64,000 bases of DNA from Alphaproteobacteria bacterium (GTDB lineage Bacteria; Pseudomonadota; Alphaproteobacteria; CACIAM-22H2), in contig WGNX01000001.1 of the NCBI GenBank assembly GCA_016124335.1, positions 1-64,000 on the forward strand, read 5' to 3'. A model generated the notes under the pieces. The model made no database searches and was not told the origin of the DNA. It was given only the letters and a program-made list of their open reading frames with translations. A program made the position numbers and the translations under genes. Below are positions 43,542 through 51,856 of this stretch, piece after piece (position 1 is the stretch's first letter; each line of letters opens with the position of its first letter).

Positions 43542-45056
43542 ATGGAGAATTTCAGACCGCTCGCCCTGACCGCCGCGATGGTGCTGCTGACGACGCTGAT
43601 CGCGCACGCGTTGTTGCAGAACGCGTCGATCGCGACGGTGACGCTGCTGTTCGTGCCGTGCGTGCTGATCGCCGCACTTCTGTGGGGACCGCTGCACGCA
43701 CTCGTCGCGGTGACGCTTGCCATCGGCGCGATCAGCTATTTCCGCACGCCGCCGGTCTACAGCTTCTATGTCGACAACCCCGAACACACGCTCGACATCG
43801 TCGTCTTCGCGCTCGTCGCGACGGTCGTGGGCGGGGCGGCCGACTGGGCGCGCCATTCGACCGAGAGTGCCCGCATGCGCGAGGCGCGCATGCGCGAGCT
43901 TTACGATTTCAGCCGGCGCGTCGCGATGGCGACCGATTTCGGCGAGCTGCCGGCGATGGTCGCGCGCGAGTTGGGTCGTCTCGCCCAGGCGCCCGTGGCG
44001 CTCTACCGGCAGACGCCCGACGGACCGCGGCCGATCGCCTTTGACGGCGACACGCTGCCGGGCGACGAGCAGCACGCGGCCGCCGCATGGATCTGGAAGG
44101 AATGCGTCCATCTGGGCCGGCCGATCTCGCCGCGCGAATCCGGCGGCTGGTGGCTGCGCGCGATCGGCCATGGCAACGAGCCCACGGGCCTTGTCGCGAT
44201 CCATTCCGACGAGTTCCTTCAGGACGTCGAGCGCGTGTTCATCGAGGCGTTCCTGGCGCTGGCGGCAAACGTGCTCGAGCGCGCGGACCTTGCCGCGCGC
44301 GTCGATGCGATACGCATCGACCAGCGCGCGGCCGAATTGCGCGAGGCGATCCTCAGCTCGATCTCGCACGACCTGCGCACGCCGCTCGCCGCGATCCTCG
44401 GTTCGGCGACGACGCTCGAGCGCTACGGCGACCTCTGCACGCCCGGCGAACGCGTGGATCTCAACGTAACGATCCGCGAGGAGGCCACGCGGCTCGACCG
44501 GCTTATCGCGCGCATGTTCGACCTGACGCGCATCCGCGCGGGCAAGCTCGAGCCCGCGCTGGGGCCGGTCGACCTCGTCGACATTGTCGACGTGGCGCTG
44601 CGCCACAACCGGCGTACGCTCGAGCGCCACCGTGTGAACGTGAACCTGCCGGCCGACCTCGCCATGCCACTGACCGACGGCGTGCTGATCGAACAGGCGC
44701 TGTCCAACGTCGTCGAGAACGCCGCGAAATACGCGCCGGCCGGCACGACGATCGAGATCGGGGCCGCGAACATGCCGGGCGAGCCCGAGCGCGTCGAACT
44801 GAGCGTGCGCGACGAAGGCCGCGGCCTGACGCCCGAACAGGGCCGCCGTATCTTCGACCAGTTCTATCGTGCGGTCGACGGCGGCGCCGATCCCGGCGGC
44901 AGCGGGCTTGGCCTTGCCATCAGCCGCGCCTTCGTCGAGGCGTGCGGCGGCACGATCGAGGCGACGAGCGAAGGGCTCGGCCGCGGAACGACGGTGCGCA
45001 TGCGCCTGCCCGCCGCCAAGGCGCCGGCATTGGCCGAAGAAGGGGAAGCCGCATGA
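43542..45056 (+). CDS. KdpD-like sensor histidine kinase lacking the KdpD/USP N-terminus
   Basis: The 504-residue kinase begins with four hydrophobic segments (residues ~8-105, DUF4118/KdpD transmembrane type). A GAF-like region follows (about 125-260), then a HisKA domain with the phospho-acceptor His in SSISHDLRTPLAAILGSATT and a HATPase with N box NVVENAAKYAP, DEGRGL and GGSGLGLAISR. The cytoplasmic KdpD/UspA-like sensor of full KdpD is missing. No kdpFABC is in the window; the divergent MFS transporter is the likely regulatory target, by position only. It overlaps the regulator gene by 4 bp. Confidence 0.92.
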   Translation: MENFRPLALTAAMVLLTTLIAHALLQNASIATVTLLFVPCVLIAALLWGPLHALVAVTLAIGAISYFRTPPVYSFYVDNPEHTLDIVVFALVATVVGGAADWARHSTESARMREARMRELYDFSRRVAMATDFGELPAMVARELGRLAQAPVALYRQTPDGPRPIAFDGDTLPGDEQHAAAAWIWKECVHLGRPISPRESGGWWLRAIGHGNEPTGLVAIHSDEFLQDVERVFIEAFLALAANVLERADLAARVDAIRIDQRAAELREAILSSISHDLRTPLAAILGSATTLERYGDLCTPGERVDLNVTIREEATRLDRLIARMFDLTRIRAGKLEPALGPVDLVDIVDVALRHNRRTLERHRVNVNLPADLAMPLTDGVLIEQALSNVVENAAKYAPAGTTIEIGAANMPGEPERVELSVRDEGRGLTPEQGRRIFDQFYRAVDGGADPGGSGLGLAISRAFVEACGGTIEATSEGLGRGTTVRMRLPAAKAPALAEEGEAA

Positions 45057-45760
45057 GCCGGCAGCGCACGATCCTCGTCGTCGACGACGAGCCGCAGATC
45101 CGCCGCTTCCTGCGTACGGGCCTTGGCGTGCAGGGCTTCGAGGTGATCGAGGCGGATTCGGGCGCCGAGGCGCTGCGGCTGGCGCCGACCTCGCGCGCCG
45201 ATCTCGTCGTGCTCGACCTGCAATTGGGCGACATGGACGGGCTCGACGTGCTCAGGCGCCTGCGCGAATGGTCGTGGCTGCCGGTCTTCGTCCTTTCGGT
45301 GCGCGACCGCGAGGCCGACAAGGTCAAGGCGCTGGAACTGGGTGCCGACGACTACATGACCAAGCCGTTCGGCGCCGCGGAGTTCGTCGCACGCGTCAAC
45401 GCGCTCATCCGCCGCATTCCCGAGATCGCGGCGCAGCCGAAATTCGCCGTCGGCGCGCTGTCCATCGACATGGCGCGCCGGCAGGTCTTCCTCGGCGAAA
45501 CCGAGGTGAAGCTTTCGCCCAAGGAGTACAAGCTGCTCCAGTTCCTCGCGCGTCACGCCGGCAAAGTCGCCACGCACCAGCAGATGCTGAACGAGGTGTG
45601 GGGACCGGGCCATTCGGAAGACGCGCATTACCTGCGCATCTTCATGCGCAAGCTGCGCAACAAGATCGAGACCGACGCGACGCGGCCGCGCTACATCGTG
45701 ACGGAATTGGGCGTGGGCTATCGCCTGCTCGCACCCGACCAGTACGACGCCGCCTCCTAG
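45053..45760 (+). CDS. OmpR/KdpE-family response regulator
   Basis: The 235-residue protein has a receiver domain with the acidic pair in VVDDEPQIRRFLR, phospho-acceptor Asp in VVLDLQLGDMDGLDVL and Lys in GADDYMTKPFG. A winged-helix DNA-binding domain follows (LSPKEYKLLQFLARHAGKVATHQQML and YLRIFMRKLRNKIE in pieces). It resembles KdpE most. The ATG overlaps the kinase stop by 4 bp, so the pair is coupled. Confidence 0.95.
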   Translation: MSRQRTILVVDDEPQIRRFLRTGLGVQGFEVIEADSGAEALRLAPTSRADLVVLDLQLGDMDGLDVLRRLREWSWLPVFVLSVRDREADKVKALELGADDYMTKPFGAAEFVARVNALIRRIPEIAAQPKFAVGALSIDMARRQVFLGETEVKLSPKEYKLLQFLARHAGKVATHQQMLNEVWGPGHSEDAHYLRIFMRKLRNKIETDATRPRYIVTELGVGYRLLAPDQYDAAS

Positions 45761-46629
45761 GCGGGCTTCCTGAACACCAGCGTGTGCCAGCCCGCGATGG
45801 CGAGCCGCCCGCGGAAGGAAAGCCGCCGCGCAAGATAGGCGGCCTTCACCCACGCTTCCTGATCGGCGAGCAGGCCCGACAACACGAGCGTGCCGCCGGG
45901 GGCAAGGGCGCGCGAAAGCGGCGTGGCGAGCTGCGTGAGCGGGCGGGCAAGGATGTTTGCGAGCACCAGATCGAAGCGTGCGCGCGTGGCGCCCAGCTTC
46001 GCGAAGCCCGCCGAATGGACGGCCTTCACGCGCGCGGCAAGGCCGTTGGCGACGACGTTCTCGCGCGCGAGGCGCACCGAATCGGCGTCGATGTCGCTGG
46101 CCAGTACCTTGCACGGTTTGGCGCGTGCCGCCCCGATCGACAGGATCGCCGAGCCGCAGCCCAGATCGAGCACGCGACGGAAGCGCCTGCGGCGCGCCAG
46201 CCGGTCGATCGCGGTGAGGCAGCCCTTGGTCGTCGCGTGCTCGCCCGAACCGAACGCGATCGACGCGTCGAGCGCGATGGGCCAGCTTCCCGCCGGGGCG
46301 GCACGATCGACATGGCTGCCGAAGACGAAGAAGCGCTGGATGGCGAGCGGCGGGAACGAGGCGCGGTTTTCGGCAAGCCAGTCCCGCTCGGGGATTTCCT
46401 CGACATCGATCGACGGCACCGGCCGGCCCAGCGACTTCGCCGCGGCGAAGATCATCGGCGCCAGCCGGCCAAGCTCGGGCCTGGCGTCGAAGAACGCCTC
46501 GACCAGCCACGGGCCGTTGGGCGTGGTCTCGAACGAGGCGAGCGCGCCAGCCTCCTCCTCGAGCGCCTGCACGTAAGCCTGCTGGGACAGCGCATCCGCC
46601 TGCAGGACCAGTCGCCAGATCGTGCTCAT
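45757..46629 (-). CDS. prmA: Ribosomal protein L11 methyltransferase
   Basis: PrmA trimethylates ribosomal protein L11. Visible are the SAM-binding motif VLDLGCGSAILSIGAA, FGSGEHATTKGCL just before it, and the catalytic-core VLANILARPLTQLA. The 290-residue length fits. It overlaps the upstream helicase gene by 4 bp and ends 4 bp into the convergent response-regulator gene. Confidence 0.94.
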   Translation of the reverse strand: MSTIWRLVLQADALSQQAYVQALEEEAGALASFETTPNGPWLVEAFFDARPELGRLAPMIFAAAKSLGRPVPSIDVEEIPERDWLAENRASFPPLAIQRFFVFGSHVDRAAPAGSWPIALDASIAFGSGEHATTKGCLTAIDRLARRRRFRRVLDLGCGSAILSIGAARAKPCKVLASDIDADSVRLARENVVANGLAARVKAVHSAGFAKLGATRARFDLVLANILARPLTQLATPLSRALAPGGTLVLSGLLADQEAWVKAAYLARRLSFRGRLAIAGWHTLVFRKPA

Positions 46630-48830
46630 GCCTTCTCCACGAAGCTTTCCATGACGTGCTTCAAGCCGCTGTGCTCGAACTCGACCTCGAGCTTGCCGCT
46701 TTCGGCCGCCACCACGCGGCCATAGCCGAATTTCTGGTGGAACACGCGCATGCCCGGCGCGAGGTCCAAGCCCCGGCCGCCGATCTCGGTCGCGCGGCCC
46801 TCGATCAGCGGGGCACGCCTGTTGCCGTAGCCGAATGCGCGCTCGTTGCCGCCGGCCGCGAACTGCGGCCCGTCGCCCCACAGGCCGGGCTCGCTCTTGA
46901 CGTCGAGCGTCTCGGGCGGCAATTCGGAAACGAAGCGCGAGGGAACCGACGACTGCCACATGCCATGGATGCGCCGGTTGGCCGCGAAACTGACGTAAGC
47001 GCGCCGGCGCGCACGCGTCAGGCCCACATGCGCCAGCCGCCGCTCCTCTTCCAGCCCTTCCGCCCCCTTCTCGTCGAGCGCGCGCGGATGGGGGAAGAGC
47101 ACTTCCTCCCAGCCCGGCAGGAAGACCGAGTTGAACTCAAGCCCTTTGGCGGCGTGCAGCGTCATCAGGCTCGCCATGTCCGCCGGTGCCGCCTCGGCGT
47201 TTTCCATGACGAGGCTGACATGCTCGAGGAACGCCGGCAGGTCGTCGTACTCCTCGAGGGCCGCGACGAGTTCCTTGAGGTTCTCGAGCTTGCCCGGCGC
47301 TTCGGGCGACTTGTCTTCCTGCCACATGCGCGTATAGCCGCTTTCGTCGAGCACGGTGGCGGCAAGTTCGGTGTGGTGCGCGCGTTCGACCTGGGCGCGC
47401 CAGCGCGCGAAATCGTCGACCACGCGGCGTACGGCGTTGCGCGCGGCGGTCTTCAGCTCGTCGGTCGTGACGATCGTCTCGGCCGAGGCAAGCAACGAGA
47501 TGCCCCTGGCGCGCGCAAGCCTGCGCAGCGTCTGCACGCTTGCTTCGCCGATGCCGCGGCGCGGCTTGTTGATGATCCGCTCGAAGGCGAGGTCGTCGTC
47601 CGGCTGCACGATCACGCGGAAATAGGCGATCGCGTCGCGGATCTCCTCGCGCTCGTAAAAGCGCGGGCCGCCGATCACGCGGTAGGGAATGCCCAGCGCG
47701 ATGAACCGCTCCTCGAACTCGCGCGTCTGGAATCCGGCGCGCACGAGGATGGCGATGTCGCCGAGCTTCTCGCCCGCGCGCTGCAGCGCCTCGATCTCGT
47801 CGGCGACGTAGACGGCTTCCTGTTCGCCGTCCCACACCGGGCGTACCGTCACCTTCTCGCCACCCTCGGCCGCGGTCCACAGCGTCTTGCCGAGCCTTGC
47901 GCGGTTGTGCGCGATCAGGCCCGAAGCGGCCGAAAGGATGTGGCCGCTCGAGCGGTAGTTCTGTTCCAGCCGCACGATCTTGGCGCCGGGGAAATCCTTC
48001 TCGAAGCGCAGGATGTTGCCCACCTCCGCCCCGCGCCAGCCATAGATCGACTGGTCGTCGTCGCCCACGCAGCACAGGTTGCGCGAATGCTGGGCGAGGA
48101 TGCGCAGCCACATGTACTGCGCGACGTTCGTGTCCTGGTATTCGTCCACGAGGATGTAGCGGAAGCGCTTGTGGTATTCGGCCAGCACGTCGGCGCGCGT
48201 CTGGAAGATCGTCAGGTTGTGCAGCAGCAGGTCGCCGAAGTCGCAGGCATTGAGCGTCTTCAGCCGGTCCTGGTACATCGCGTAGAGCTGTGCCGCACGC
48301 CCGCCCGCGACCTCGCCGGCCGGATCGGCGCCCACGCGCTCGGGCGTCAGGCCGCGGTCCTTCCAGCGTTCGATGACCGCGTGCACCACGCGCGCGGGCC
48401 ATTTCTTGTCGTCGATGTTCTCGGCCTGCAGCAGCTGCTTGATCAGGCGGATCTGGTCGTCCTGGTCGAGGATCGTGAAATTGGGCTTGAGGCCGACAAG
48501 CTCGGCATGCCGGCGCAGGATGCGCGCGGCAAGCGCGTGGAACGTGCCCAGCCACATCGCCTCGACCGTGTCGCCCACCACGCCCGCGATGCGGTGGCGC
48601 ATTTCGGCCGCCGCCTTGTTCGTGAAGGTGACGGCGAGGATCTGCCCCGCGAACGCCTTGCGCGTGACCATCAGGTGGCACACGCGCGTGATCAGCACGC
48701 GCGTCTTTCCCGTGCCCGCCCCCGCCAGCACGAGCAGCGGCCCCTCGGTCGAGGTCACGGCGTCGAGCTGGGGCGGGTTCAGGTTGCGCAGATAGGCCGG
48801 CAACGCGGCCGATTCGGGCAAATCGCTCAT
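46626..48830 (-). CDS. ATP-dependent DNA helicase, UvrD/PcrA family
   Basis: The 734-residue superfamily 1A helicase has Walker A LAGAGTGKTRVL, GTFHALAARILRR, the DEYQDTN box in ILVDEYQDTNVAQY, CCVGDDDQSIYGWRGA, LEQNYRSSGHIL, MTLHAAKGLEF and VGLTRARRRAYVSFA in canonical order. A C-terminal Tudor-like tail (VFHQKFGYGRVVAAESGKLEV) marks it as PcrA/UvrD rather than Rep. It serves repair and removal of proteins from DNA. The ATG at 48830 fits family starts; a longer frame exists but is not conserved. Confidence 0.95.
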   Translation of the reverse strand: MSDLPESAALPAYLRNLNPPQLDAVTSTEGPLLVLAGAGTGKTRVLITRVCHLMVTRKAFAGQILAVTFTNKAAAEMRHRIAGVVGDTVEAMWLGTFHALAARILRRHAELVGLKPNFTILDQDDQIRLIKQLLQAENIDDKKWPARVVHAVIERWKDRGLTPERVGADPAGEVAGGRAAQLYAMYQDRLKTLNACDFGDLLLHNLTIFQTRADVLAEYHKRFRYILVDEYQDTNVAQYMWLRILAQHSRNLCCVGDDDQSIYGWRGAEVGNILRFEKDFPGAKIVRLEQNYRSSGHILSAASGLIAHNRARLGKTLWTAAEGGEKVTVRPVWDGEQEAVYVADEIEALQRAGEKLGDIAILVRAGFQTREFEERFIALGIPYRVIGGPRFYEREEIRDAIAYFRVIVQPDDDLAFERIINKPRRGIGEASVQTLRRLARARGISLLASAETIVTTDELKTAARNAVRRVVDDFARWRAQVERAHHTELAATVLDESGYTRMWQEDKSPEAPGKLENLKELVAALEEYDDLPAFLEHVSLVMENAEAAPADMASLMTLHAAKGLEFNSVFLPGWEEVLFPHPRALDEKGAEGLEEERRLAHVGLTRARRRAYVSFAANRRIHGMWQSSVPSRFVSELPPETLDVKSEPGLWGDGPQFAAGGNERAFGYGNRRAPLIEGRATEIGGRGLDLAPGMRVFHQKFGYGRVVAAESGKLEVEFEHSGLKHVMESFVEKA

Positions 48831-48945
48831 AGTCGGCGCTGTATAGCATGCGAAGGCCTTGGCGAAACCCGCCCGGGCATGGACAATGCAGGGACCAAGG
48901 CGGCGTGCTCGGGGCACCCCGCCCCGCCGATCCCCGGAGGCCGAC

Positions 48946-49938
48946 ATGCGTCTGCTCCCGCGACTTCTGGCCCTTCTCCTCGTCCTGCTGCCCGGCGAAG
49001 CGCCGCGCGCCCAGCAGCACGCCAGGCTCGACGCGACATTCGATGCCATCGTGCGTTTGCGCACCTTCGTGCCGGCCGATGCGCGCACCGCCGCCTCGCT
49101 GGGGCGCGAACGCGAGGGCACGGCGATCCTGATCGACGGGTCGGGCCTGCTGCTGACCATCGGCTACCTGATGGTGGAAGCATCGGGCGGCGAGGTCCGC
49201 TTTTCCGACGGGCACACGGTGCCGGCACAGGTCGTGGGCTACGACCATGACACCGGGCTTGGCCTGATGCGCGCAAGCGAAGTGCCGCGCGGCGTGAAGC
49301 CGCTGGCGCTGGGCAGCGCTTCAAGACTGCACGAACGCGATCCGGTCGTGATCGCGGCACAAGGCGGGCCGGGGGCTGCCGCACCGGCCTTCGTCGTCTC
49401 CCGCCGCGCGTTCGCGGGAAGCTGGGAGTACCTGCTGGAAAGCGCGATCTGGACAAGCCCGCCGCATCCGGCCTGGAGCGGGGCGGCCCTTCTCGACACC
49501 GACGGAAAGCTGGTGGGCGTGGGTTCGCTCATCGTCGCCAACGCCATGGGCAACGATGCCGGCATTCCCGGCAACGTGTTCGTGCCCGTCGACGAGCTGA
49601 TGCCGATCCTTGCCGACCTGATCGACCGGGGAAAATCGGCGGCACCGGTGCATCCGTGGCTGGGAATGACGGTCGAGCCCATCGCGGGCCGGCTGTTCGT
49701 CGCGCGCGTGACGCCCGAAGGACCGGCCGCCCGCGCGGGCATCCAGCGTGGCGACATGATCGTGTCGGTCAAGGGCCGGCAGCCCGATACGCTCGGCGAC
49801 CTCTTCCGTGCGCTCTGGGCGCAAGGCCCGGCCGGCACGACCATCGAATTCGACGTGATGCGCGAAGGCCAGCTGCGGCCGATGGCCGTGCCGTCGATCG
49901 ACCGGCGCAGCCACCTGAAACTCAAATCGTCGCTCTAG
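48946..49938 (+). CDS. Periplasmic HtrA-like protein with degenerate active site and PDZ domain
   Basis: A signal peptide (MRLLPRLLALLLVLLPG, cleavage near PRA-QQ) is followed by a trypsin-like fold and a C-terminal PDZ domain (about 240-325; WLGMTVEP, VTPEGPAARAGIQRGDMIVSV). In DegP the histidine lies in TNNHVV; here the match is TIGYLM, with Tyr74. The catalytic Asp position falls at Gly in DHDTGLGLM, while a Ser178 remains in AWSGAAL. Proteolysis is therefore doubtful; binding or chaperone work is more likely. GGAGG precedes the ATG at 48946 by 5-6 bases. Confidence 0.85.
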   Translation: MRLLPRLLALLLVLLPGEAPRAQQHARLDATFDAIVRLRTFVPADARTAASLGREREGTAILIDGSGLLLTIGYLMVEASGGEVRFSDGHTVPAQVVGYDHDTGLGLMRASEVPRGVKPLALGSASRLHERDPVVIAAQGGPGAAAPAFVVSRRAFAGSWEYLLESAIWTSPPHPAWSGAALLDTDGKLVGVGSLIVANAMGNDAGIPGNVFVPVDELMPILADLIDRGKSAAPVHPWLGMTVEPIAGRLFVARVTPEGPAARAGIQRGDMIVSVKGRQPDTLGDLFRALWAQGPAGTTIEFDVMREGQLRPMAVPSIDRRSHLKLKSSL

Positions 49939-49945
49939 CTGAAAT

Positions 49946-50641
49946 TCAGCGCAGTTCGAGGTAACGCCGCTGGAGCCACGCCGACGAAAAGCCGAGCGCG
50001 GCCCAGAAGATCGCGGCCGCCGCGAGCGACACGATCGCGAAGCGCTGGGCGAGACCCACCGGCATTCCGCCCTCGCCGACCGTACCGTCGAGGGACAGGA
50101 GACCGATCAGGCCGAAGCCTTCGCCCGGAGCGCCCACGACGTGCGGGGCTGCGATGAGCGCGATGCCGATCAGCCAGTCGGACGTGCGCCTGCCGAGAAC
50201 CGAAAGCACGCCGCCCGACAGAGTCGCCGCCGCGGTCGCAAGCCACCATGTCTGCCGGGCGACCAGATCGCCCTCCGCCATTCCAGGCAGCGCGGGGGCA
50301 AGCCCGAAGGCCGGGGCCAGCGCGAACGTCGCGAAGCCGAGTGCGCCCAGTATCGCGCCGACGCGCCAGTCGAGCGCGACCGTACGCAGGCTGCGGAAGA
50401 CCAGGAGCGCCCCGTTGGCCAGAAGCGCGAAGCCCACACCAGCGAGGATGTCGAACAGCACCGACCAGCCGGCGCGCGCCAGCCCCTCGGGTGACCATTC
50501 GTGCGCCGCGACGGGATCGGGAATTTCAAATGTTTCGGCCGTATCGATCAGCGGCCACGTGCCGATGGCCTGGACGCCGGCGGCGACGAGCCCCGCGACG
50601 AGCCCGGCGGCCAGCGCGATCCAGAAAAGGCGGACGACCAT
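49946..50641 (-). CDS. cbtA: CbtA family cobalt transporter subunit (predicted)
   Basis: The 231-residue membrane protein has about five to six hydrophobic helices, beginning with LFWIALAAGLVAGLVAAGVQ, and contains EFxHxW-like HEWSPEGLARAGW, VFRSLRTVALDWR and the C-terminal FWAALGFSSAWLQRRY. This matches CbtA, the predicted cobalt permease usually paired with CbtB and often under B12 control. Its ATG shares one base with the cbtB stop. No cobalamin riboswitch is visible upstream of the pair. Confidence 0.88.
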   Translation of the reverse strand: MVVRLFWIALAAGLVAGLVAAGVQAIGTWPLIDTAETFEIPDPVAAHEWSPEGLARAGWSVLFDILAGVGFALLANGALLVFRSLRTVALDWRVGAILGALGFATFALAPAFGLAPALPGMAEGDLVARQTWWLATAAATLSGGVLSVLGRRTSDWLIGIALIAAPHVVGAPGEGFGLIGLLSLDGTVGEGGMPVGLAQRFAIVSLAAAAIFWAALGFSSAWLQRRYLELR

Positions 50642-50823
50642 CAGTGGCAGGGGAAGGCGAAGCTGTGGCGGGAGTCGTGCGCGGCGTTGTGGATTTCCAT
50701 GGCACCGGCAAACCCGACCGTGGCCACGATGAGCGCGCCGAACGCCATCGCCACGAGGGCGGCGGTCGCCGCGCGGGCGCGGATCTGCAAGGATGTTGCG
50801 GTTGTGGCCGTCTGTTCGGTCAT
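50641..50823 (-). CDS. cbtB: CbtB-type small membrane protein with a His-rich tail (predicted cobalt transport)
   Basis: The 60-residue protein has one transmembrane helix (ALVAMAFGALIVATVGFAGA) and a C-terminal metal-binding-like tail with histidines in EIHNAAHDSRHSFAFPCH. This is the CbtB pattern. GGGGAG lies 8 bases before the ATG at 50823. It is 33 bp downstream of the thioesterase gene and coupled to cbtA. Confidence 0.9.
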   Translation of the reverse strand: MTEQTATTATSLQIRARAATAALVAMAFGALIVATVGFAGAMEIHNAAHDSRHSFAFPCH

Positions 50824-50856
50824 CGGATAGCTCCCCGGGGAATCCCTCCCGAATTC

Positions 50857-51381
50857 TTAGACTTTCCCGCCCGGCATGCGCAAGGCCGGCAGCGAAATGC
50901 CACGCCCGGCGGCCTCCGGAACCGGCAGATTTGCGTGCGCCCGGGCGAAAGAATCGATGCGTGCCTGATCTTCGGGCCCAAACGCCACGACCCGGCGCGT
51001 GACCATGTCCACATGCAGCGAAAGGAATTCGACCGTCGCGGCGACGGTGCCGGTGTCGGCGTTTCGCATCGTATGGAAATACCGGATGCGCTTGGTGTCC
51101 GCCGCCAGAAGGTGGGTTGCCACGGCCAGCCTTTCGCCTGGCTTGAGTTCGCCGATATAGCGCACATGCGCGTCGACCGCGAAGAACGACCGCCCGGTTG
51201 CCTTGCGCCACGCCTCGCCGAACCCGACCGCCTCGAAGAAAACGTCGGTCGCATTGTCGAACGCCAGCACGTAGTAGGCGACGTTCATGTGGCCGTTGTA
51301 GTCGATCCATTCGGGCCGGACAGGCTCGACGTGACGATCGAAAGGGGCTGGAAATTCGGATTGCGGCGAGGCTGTCTTCAC
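50857..51381 (-). CDS. Hotdog-fold acyl-CoA thioesterase
   Basis: The 174-residue protein carries the thioesterase signature EWIDYNGHMNVAYYVLAFDNA, with the active-site Asp in DYNGHMN, and HVRYIGELKPGERL. This variant occurs in betainyl-CoA thioesterase-like proteins of carnitine catabolism, but no other carnitine gene is nearby, so the substrate is open. It precedes cbtB on the same strand. Confidence 0.85.
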   Translation of the reverse strand: MKTASPQSEFPAPFDRHVEPVRPEWIDYNGHMNVAYYVLAFDNATDVFFEAVGFGEAWRKATGRSFFAVDAHVRYIGELKPGERLAVATHLLAADTKRIRYFHTMRNADTGTVAATVEFLSLHVDMVTRRVVAFGPEDQARIDSFARAHANLPVPEAAGRGISLPALRMPGGKV

Positions 51382-51489
51382 GGCGGTTCCGGCGGCATTC
51401 GTATTCGGGCGTCGTTTCGGCCACGACCGAATCGTTCCGGCAGCGGCGCGACTATCCTATTCGAAAATCCCGATCGCCGGAGACACTCG

Positions 51490-51822
51490 ATGAAAGACAA
51501 GCAATTCACCCGCGCCGACCTCAACGAAGGCTTCGTGGTCGCCATCCGCATCGACGCGAAGCAGGGCGAAGGCGACGATGTCGCACGCATTCTCGCCGGA
51601 TTGGTGGCTCCGACAAGCGCCGAGCCCGGCGTCAAACTGTTCATGCCCTACCGCTCGCCGGGCGACCCGGACTCGTTCTTTCTCTACGAACTTTATCGCG
51701 ACGAAAAGGGTTGGGCGGAACATCAGGAAACGGCCCACTTCAAGAGCGCCATCGCCGAACTTCTGCCGCACGTCGCGCGGCGCGAGCGCGTGCCGTTCGT
51801 CCCCTACATGCCCAACGCGTGA
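51490..51822 (+). CDS. Antibiotic biosynthesis monooxygenase (ABM) domain protein
   Basis: The 110-residue protein is a single ABM-fold domain (dimeric alpha/beta barrel) with FFLYELYRDEKGWAEHQETAHF, the most conserved block, and an N-terminal GFVVAIRIDAKQG strand. Related proteins are quinol monooxygenases or autoinducer-processing-like enzymes; function here is unknown. CGGAGA precedes the ATG at 51490. It is followed 34 bp later by a transporter gene on the same strand. Confidence 0.85.
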   Translation: MKDKQFTRADLNEGFVVAIRIDAKQGEGDDVARILAGLVAPTSAEPGVKLFMPYRSPGDPDSFFLYELYRDEKGWAEHQETAHFKSAIAELLPHVARRERVPFVPYMPNA

Positions 51823-51856
51823 GACCGCGCGCCGGCGTGCTAGTCTGCGCGCCGAC

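Noticed and set aside
50500..51489. Search for a cobalamin riboswitch ahead of cbtB
   Set aside because: No B12-box-like sequence seen in the 33-bp gap or in the thioesterase leader.
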